A DNA stretch of 64,000 nucleotides from positions 2,060,501 through 2,124,500 of the forward strand of contig BSBM01000076.1 of assembly GCA_027924585.1 (NCBI GenBank), in the 5' to 3' direction. Within the stretch, counting starts at the first letter, position 1; the number at the start of each line of letters is the position of its first letter. The stretch comes from Larix kaempferi (Eukaryota > Streptophyta > Pinopsida > Pinales > Pinaceae). The notes beneath the pieces were generated by a model, which did not search any database, was not told the DNA's origin, and saw nothing but the letters and a program-made list of their open reading frames with translations. This document shows positions 59,176-64,000 of this stretch, piece after piece. A program made the position numbers and the translations under genes.

Positions 59176-59326
59176 GGGGTGTAGACCAGTTGACGATAAT
59201 GTGCACTATTAAGGTATTCCTTCCGACTTCGTGGGTTCAAACCTCAAATAGCCTTTGCATCTATGTAGGGGCAGTGTGGATGTTCTTGGAGGTTATAATG
59301 ACAACAAACTGGAATCAACACGTCTA
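59176..59326 (+). mobile_element. tRNA-derived SINE, copy 2
   Basis: GGGGTGTAGACCAGTTGACG (A box TAGACCAGTTGACG), then TTAAGGTATTCCTT, then B box GGTTCAAACC, and a body ending near CTGGAATCAACACG. Same order and spacing as the minus-strand copy at 35845-36004. Each copy's body diverges after about 150 bp. Two copies of the GATTCAA motif family flank it on either side. Confidence 0.7.
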
Positions 59327-60163
59327 GTTACCATTCCTCCATATACAAAACAAAAACCAACAAAATCGTCTTTAATGCCTTACCTGTTGAGGCAAAAATA
59401 TGGTGTAAACCAAATGATCGACAATTTGCACCCATTTTTCGACCATTTTTCCAGCCAAAATCTAGTTGAAATTGTTAAAAGTACAATTTTAGGTTGTTGG
59501 AATTGCATAAAGTAGGTGCCCCAAAGGTAATCGATATCATTGAATCCATTTTTTGCAATCAAAATTGAAATTTGAACAATGTAAATTGTGATTTCAACAA
59601 AAATTTACGGTGAACACCAATAGGTCACAAGTTAAGTTCCATGAACAAGTAGTCTCATGAACAAATTATCTGTTACTTGTTCCCCATACTTAAGTTGTAA
59701 GTCTTTTTTAGTTATATGGGTTGTGTGTCACAACCTGATACTAGTTATCCATGCATCAACTACCATTTATTATATTTCTTTTTTAATTATTTATTTTGAA
59801 TTTTGAACTATTATCATAAAATAAAATCAATCTAGACAATACGCTTGTGTCATACTCCTTCAATATAAGAAAAACATAGATTGTAGTCCACCCCAAATTC
59901 TAAAATATAAACACCTATAAGTATAATAGAAACAATAAAATTAATGACAACTGAAAAAATAATGCAACGTTACTATTTGACGTTACAAAGAATCATTTGC
60001 CCTTTCTTTTGGACTGCTCATTAAATTTTTTAAAATGCATCGTCCTGACTCGTGAATCCGCGACCACGCTACTGGTCTCCATGAAGATGGTTAAAGTAAT
60101 GTGTAAAAGGTTTGTCATGGCGTCACGTCGTGATGGCCATATATATCTGAAATGAGTCGGATA
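59327..60163. other. Spacer containing R1 copy 3 and a dispersed motif
   Basis: About 59430-59600 duplicates 58970-59130 (CCATTTTT..AGCCAAAA, GTTGGAATTGCAT, TTGCAATCAAAATTG), so the SINE sits between two copies of one repeat. The rest is R1 copy 3. No gene was recognised. Confidence 0.5.
59607..59935. repeat. Dispersed repeat family R1, copy 3
   Basis: Collinear with 32130-32430 and partly with 25246-25420, starting ATAGGTCACAAGTTAAG and ending TCTAAAATATAAACACC. Confidence 0.8.
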
Positions 60164-60250
60164 AAAAATGTTTAGGAGATAAATATCTCTAGCTATTCTT
60201 CGGATATTAAGTGGCTATCTTCTCATAGCTCGCTGAAAATGCAGCTTTCA

Positions 60251-60355
60251 CAAACCTTTTTTCAATAATATATCCACTTCTAAATTAAATTCTCTATAAA
60301 TATGTATAAAAGAAATATCCAAAAATTCATTTATAAGCTCTCTAATATGAGAGGT
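60251..60355 (-). pseudogene. RNase H C-terminal fragment (LINE-like), copy in unit 1
   Basis: The minus strand reads HIRELINEFLDISFIHIYRE followed by FNLEVDILLKKGL, matching the last helix and the final catalytic Asp region of the plant LINE RNase H (compare HIYREHNQMLDELSK at 54490-54951). The flanks are degenerate. Confidence 0.6.
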
Positions 60356-62385
60356 GAATCACTTTCCATATGTTTATAAAGCATTGTTTCAATGTTTTGA
60401 GAACACTTGTTTTAATGTAACTTTAGTTTATTGAACTGCAACTTATGTTGTAATGTCATTTTATAACATTTAGTAGGATTGGGTTTTTGAAAAAAAGTGA
60501 TGCACCTTTCAAACTTCGAAGATTAATTGGATTTGGGAATAAGTTTAATATTAACTTTTCTTCTACAATAATATATTATTTTTTTTATAAATAAATAAAT
60601 AAAAAATCAACTATTATCATTTACAATAATATATCAAAATTTAAAAAAAAAATATAAGAGGAAATAAACTAGCCATTATCGTTTTCTTATCTCATTGTAA
60701 ATAATTTTAGGTCAGTTGGTCAAATAAATTATATTTTCAACATTTATTTATGAAGTTTTCTAAAAATTTGACGATTTGGCTCGAATAGGGCTTTTCATTG
60801 GAATCCTACATTTTTTATTTTCCAAAATTTGAATTTAATTGTGTTTTAATGGCCATTTTGATGGCAGAAACAGATTCAACGCCATCAAAAACCCTTGGGG
60901 CACCCAAAATTTCATAGTTTGAGAGTTATAATCAGGATTTTTAAAAATATATGTCGGATTTTTTCAAAATCGTGCCAGAAATGTTTAAAATCGTAGAACT
61001 TTTAGACTACGTTTTTATTTATCATATTTCTTTGTTTTTTAATTACAAATATGATATATCATGGTTGACATTTTATTTCCATCTCCCAATCATAGTGGTG
61101 ACTGTAACAATAATGACAATGAACTTTATATTTTCCATCAATGATGTACATAGTGAACACCTAAATACAATGGAAAATTATTAAATATAGTTAAATAAAT
61201 TATATTTTTAACATTTATTCATCATATTTCTTTTTTTAATTAAAATATGATATATCATAGTTAACATTTTACTTCCATTTCCAAGTTTCCAAATAGTAAT
61301 GAAGATTGTAACAATAACGATAATAAACTTGATATTATATTATCAACCAATTATCAACCAATGATGATGGACCTAGTGAACACCTAAATGCAATGGAAGA
61401 GAATGTTAATAAATTACTAGTAGAGGATGGGATAAATTCCATTGTCAATGACTTCTTTACTACCGATGGAGGAGCACATGCTTGAGGAGGAGGACGCTAT
61501 ACAATTCACGTTACACCTCTTATTGGGAAGGAGACTAAAACCTTAAAACATGACTCGAAGAAAAGTCATGTATCCATGAAGAGAAAATGGCTATGAATAA
61601 AAGAATATAATTTGTTAATTTAGGTTAAGTTTTAATTACCTAGTAATATATGCATGTTTCTCAAACAATTAGAAATTGAGAATAAAGTACATGTAATATA
61701 CATTGTCTTATGTGTAATATATGCATGTTTCTCAAACAAATAGAAATTGAGAATAAAGTACACATGATATACATTGTTTTATGTCTAAATAAGTATGAAA
61801 AATACACTTAATTTAACATGAACAAGCCAAAGTTGCAAAGCAACTTATTCCTTGTCTAAGGGATAGATAAATAGTGCATTTTACAAAGAATATGCATCTC
61901 CCAATATGTATCCCTCTCTAAACTTGTTTCCTTCATTTCAATCTCTCTAACTTAATATAAAAGCAAAAGAGCTAGATACTAGTGATCGAAATAACTTATA
62001 TAATATGAAAATGCCTATTTAAAAAAGCTATGAAACAAATTTTGAGAAGCCATCCAAATAAAAAATTATGGTAACTTTAAGCACCTGAAAATATGGTCCA
62101 AATTCCGTCAAATAAAATCCATAAAACGGAAACCACTCAACTAAACCATAGTACTAGGGTATATCAACCACAATTGCCCCAGAGAATAGCCAAAAAAAAG
62201 AGCAAAGACAAAAAATAATGCATCAATAAATAGATAACAGAATTTAATAATCTCAATATACCTGAGTCCCTTAACAGACAAAATACTCGAGCCGAGAGGG
62301 CATATGAGCCCCATACAAAAAGGAGAGGATAAAAAATGTTTAGGAGAGAAATATCTCCAGCTATTCTTCGGATATTAAGTGGTTA

Positions 62386-62645
62386 TCCTCCCATAGCTCG
62401 CTAAAAATGCAACCTTCACGAACCAAGAGATTTTTTTTCAATAATATATCCACTTCCAAATTGAATTCTCTATAAACATGTGTGAAAGAAATTTCCCAAA
62501 ATTCATTTATAAGCTTTCTAATACCATCCAACCAATTGAGCTTTTTTCAATAATATATCCACCTCCAAATTGAATTCTCTATAAACATGTGTGAAAAAAT
62601 ATCCAAAAATTCATTTATAAGTTCTCCCATACCATCCAACCATGC
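62386..62645 (-). pseudogene. RNase H C-terminal fragment, tandemly duplicated, in unit 2
   Basis: The minus strand reads WLDGIRKLINEFWEISFTHV then YREFNLEVDILLKKN and EGCIFSELWED. A second, shorter copy of the INEF...LLKK part lies at 62541-62645, about 108 bp away, so the fragment was duplicated in place. Confidence 0.6.
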
Positions 62646-63600
62646 ATATAGGTGAATCACTTTCCATATGTTTATAAAGCATCATTTCAATGATTTGAGA
62701 ACACTTTTTTTAATGTAACTTTAGTTTATTGGACTGCAACTTATGTTGTAACGTCGTTTTATAGCATTTAGTAGGATTGGGATTTTGAAAAAATGTGATG
62801 AACCTTTCAAAATTATAAGATTAATTGGCTTTGGGATTAAGTTTAATAGTAAATTGTCTTTTACAATAATATATCAAAATTTAAAAAAATATTTAAAAAA
62901 AACAAACTAATTATTATTGTTTACAATAATATATCAAAATTAAAAAATATTTAAAAAAGGAAACAAACCAATCATTATCGGTTTCTTATCTCATTGTAAA
63001 TAATTTTAGGTGAGTTGGTCAAATTTGATCACCCTCCTTTGTTCATAAATTATTTGATGTGGTCAAATCAATTTTATTTCAACATTTATTTATGGAGTTC
63101 TCTAAAAATTTAACGATTTGGTACGACGGGGGCTTTTCACCGAATCCGACATTTTTTATTTTGCAAAATATGAATTTAACTGTTTTAATGGCCATTTTGA
63201 TGGCAGAAATGGATTCAACACCGTCAAAAACCCTTAGGGCACCCAAAATTTCATAGTTTGAGAGTTGTAACCAGGATTTTTAAAAAAATCAAAATCATGC
63301 CAAAAAATCAAGTTTTTCTGTTTAAAATCGTAGAACTTTTGAACTATGTGTTTATTTATCACATTTCTTTATTTTTTAATTACAAATATGATATATCATG
63401 GTTGAGATTTTACTTCCATCTCCAAGTGATAGTAGATATTGTAACAATAATGATAATGAATTTGATATTATATTGTCCACTGGACCTAGTGAACACCTAA
63501 ATACAATGGAAAATAAATTATTGAATTTGGTTAAATAAATTATATTTTTAACATTTCTTCATCATATTTCTTTGTTTTTTAATTACAAATATGATATATC

Positions 63601-63801
63601 ATGGTTGAAATTTTACTTCTATTTCCAAGTGATAGTGAAGATTGTAACAATAATGATAATGAACTTAATATTATATTGTCAACCAATAATGATGGACCTA
63701 GTGAACACCTAAATGCAATGGAAGAGAATGCTAATAAATTACTAGTAGAAATTGTATCGTCAATGACTTCTTTACTACCCCATGGAGGAGCACATGCTTG
63801 A
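63601..63801 (+). other. Low-complexity ORF relic in unit 2
   Basis: The frame contains FPSDSEDCNNNDNELNIILS, SEHLNAMEENANKLLVE and ends GGAHA. Related blocks in other frames occur at about 61060-61160, 61270-61430 and 63420-63510, suggesting a once-longer repeated coding segment. No family was recognised. Confidence 0.25.
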
Positions 63802-64000
63802 GGAGGACGCTATGCAATTCATGTTACACCTCTTATTGAGGAGGAAACTAAAACCTTAAAACATGACTCGAAGAAAAGTCAAGTATCCATGAAGAGAAAA
63901 AATGGCTATGAATAAAAGCATATAATTTGTTAATTTAGGTTAACTTTTAATTACTTATACAGTAGTATATGCATGCTTTTCAAACAAATAGAAATTGATA

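Larger units (their letters stand above)
60164..64000. repeat. Direct duplication, ~2.2-2.3 kb unit, second copy running off window
   Basis: AAAAATGTTTAGGAGA starts the copies near 60167 and 62333. Both then show the RNase H relic, TATGTTTATAAAGCAT, GATTCAAC(G/A)CC(A/G)TCAAAAACC, TTACAAATATGATATATCAT, GAGGAGCACATGCTTGAGGA (61462 and 63783) and AAAAGTCA(T/A)GTATCCATGAA in order. Inside each unit the AATATGATATATCAT...AACACCTAAATGCAATGGAA block of about 200 bp is itself tandemly repeated. The frames through these blocks are short and AT-driven. Confidence 0.9.

Noticed and set aside
60951-63500. Phe/Tyr/Ile-rich frames in both units of the 2.2-kb duplication as a membrane protein
   Set aside because: The hydrophobic run comes from AT-rich repeats, the frames differ between copies and stop at different places.

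Overview
The window looks like intergenic DNA from a large, repeat-rich nuclear plant genome. It is AT-rich and has very low gene density. It carries decayed Ty1/copia and Ty3/gypsy LTR retrotransposons, LINE RNase H relics, a SINE family, MITE-like foldbacks and long diverged tandem repeats. LTR elements diverged by several percent, nested insertions and long LTRs fit a gymnosperm, but that is inference; no sequence seen here fixes the species. No intact, clearly functional protein gene of known family was found.

Layout. 1-3507: 3' half of a Ty1/copia element on the + strand (broken pol, 76-78 bp tandem repeats, polypurine tract, 3' LTR). 3534-4425: an LTR-like unit on the - strand. 5400-8230: a GC-richer, G-skewed block, probably retroelement non-coding DNA. 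8948-8998: (TA)n. About 9380-10170: an intron-bearing leader-like stretch. 11575-12028: a TATA box followed by a small ORF with a signal peptide. 12520-15745: a diverged tandem array with a nucleosome-sized period of about 180 bp, dimeric in its last kilobase. 16089-17540: a broken SWIM zinc-finger (MULE/FAR1-like) gene. 18165-21673: a non-autonomous LTR element carrying one long unrecognised ORF. 22010-22484: a 237-bp tandem duplication. 22927-23163: a cytochrome P450 terminal-exon relic on the - strand. 28740-28887: a Mutator-like foldback MITE with a 9-bp target duplication. 31515-36888: several unclassified repeats, an inverted repeat, a SINE, a CACTA-like end and a tRNA-like cloverleaf.

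40669-54020 is the best-structured part. A Ty3/gypsy chromovirus tail runs into an LTR whose two halves (about 3.9 kb together) are split by a complete, coding-less copia-type element with 5-bp target duplications. Next come the primer-binding site, broken gag and pol, and a truncated 3' LTR. 54490-64000 is AT-rich, with LINE RNase H fragments on the - strand, a second SINE copy, tandem duplications and a direct duplication of about 2.2 kb that runs off the window.

The genes do not form a pathway. The coding pieces are gag, protease, reverse transcriptase, RNase H and integrase relics of mobile elements, plus three host-like or domesticated-like fragments: the SWIM protein, the P450 and the small secreted ORF.
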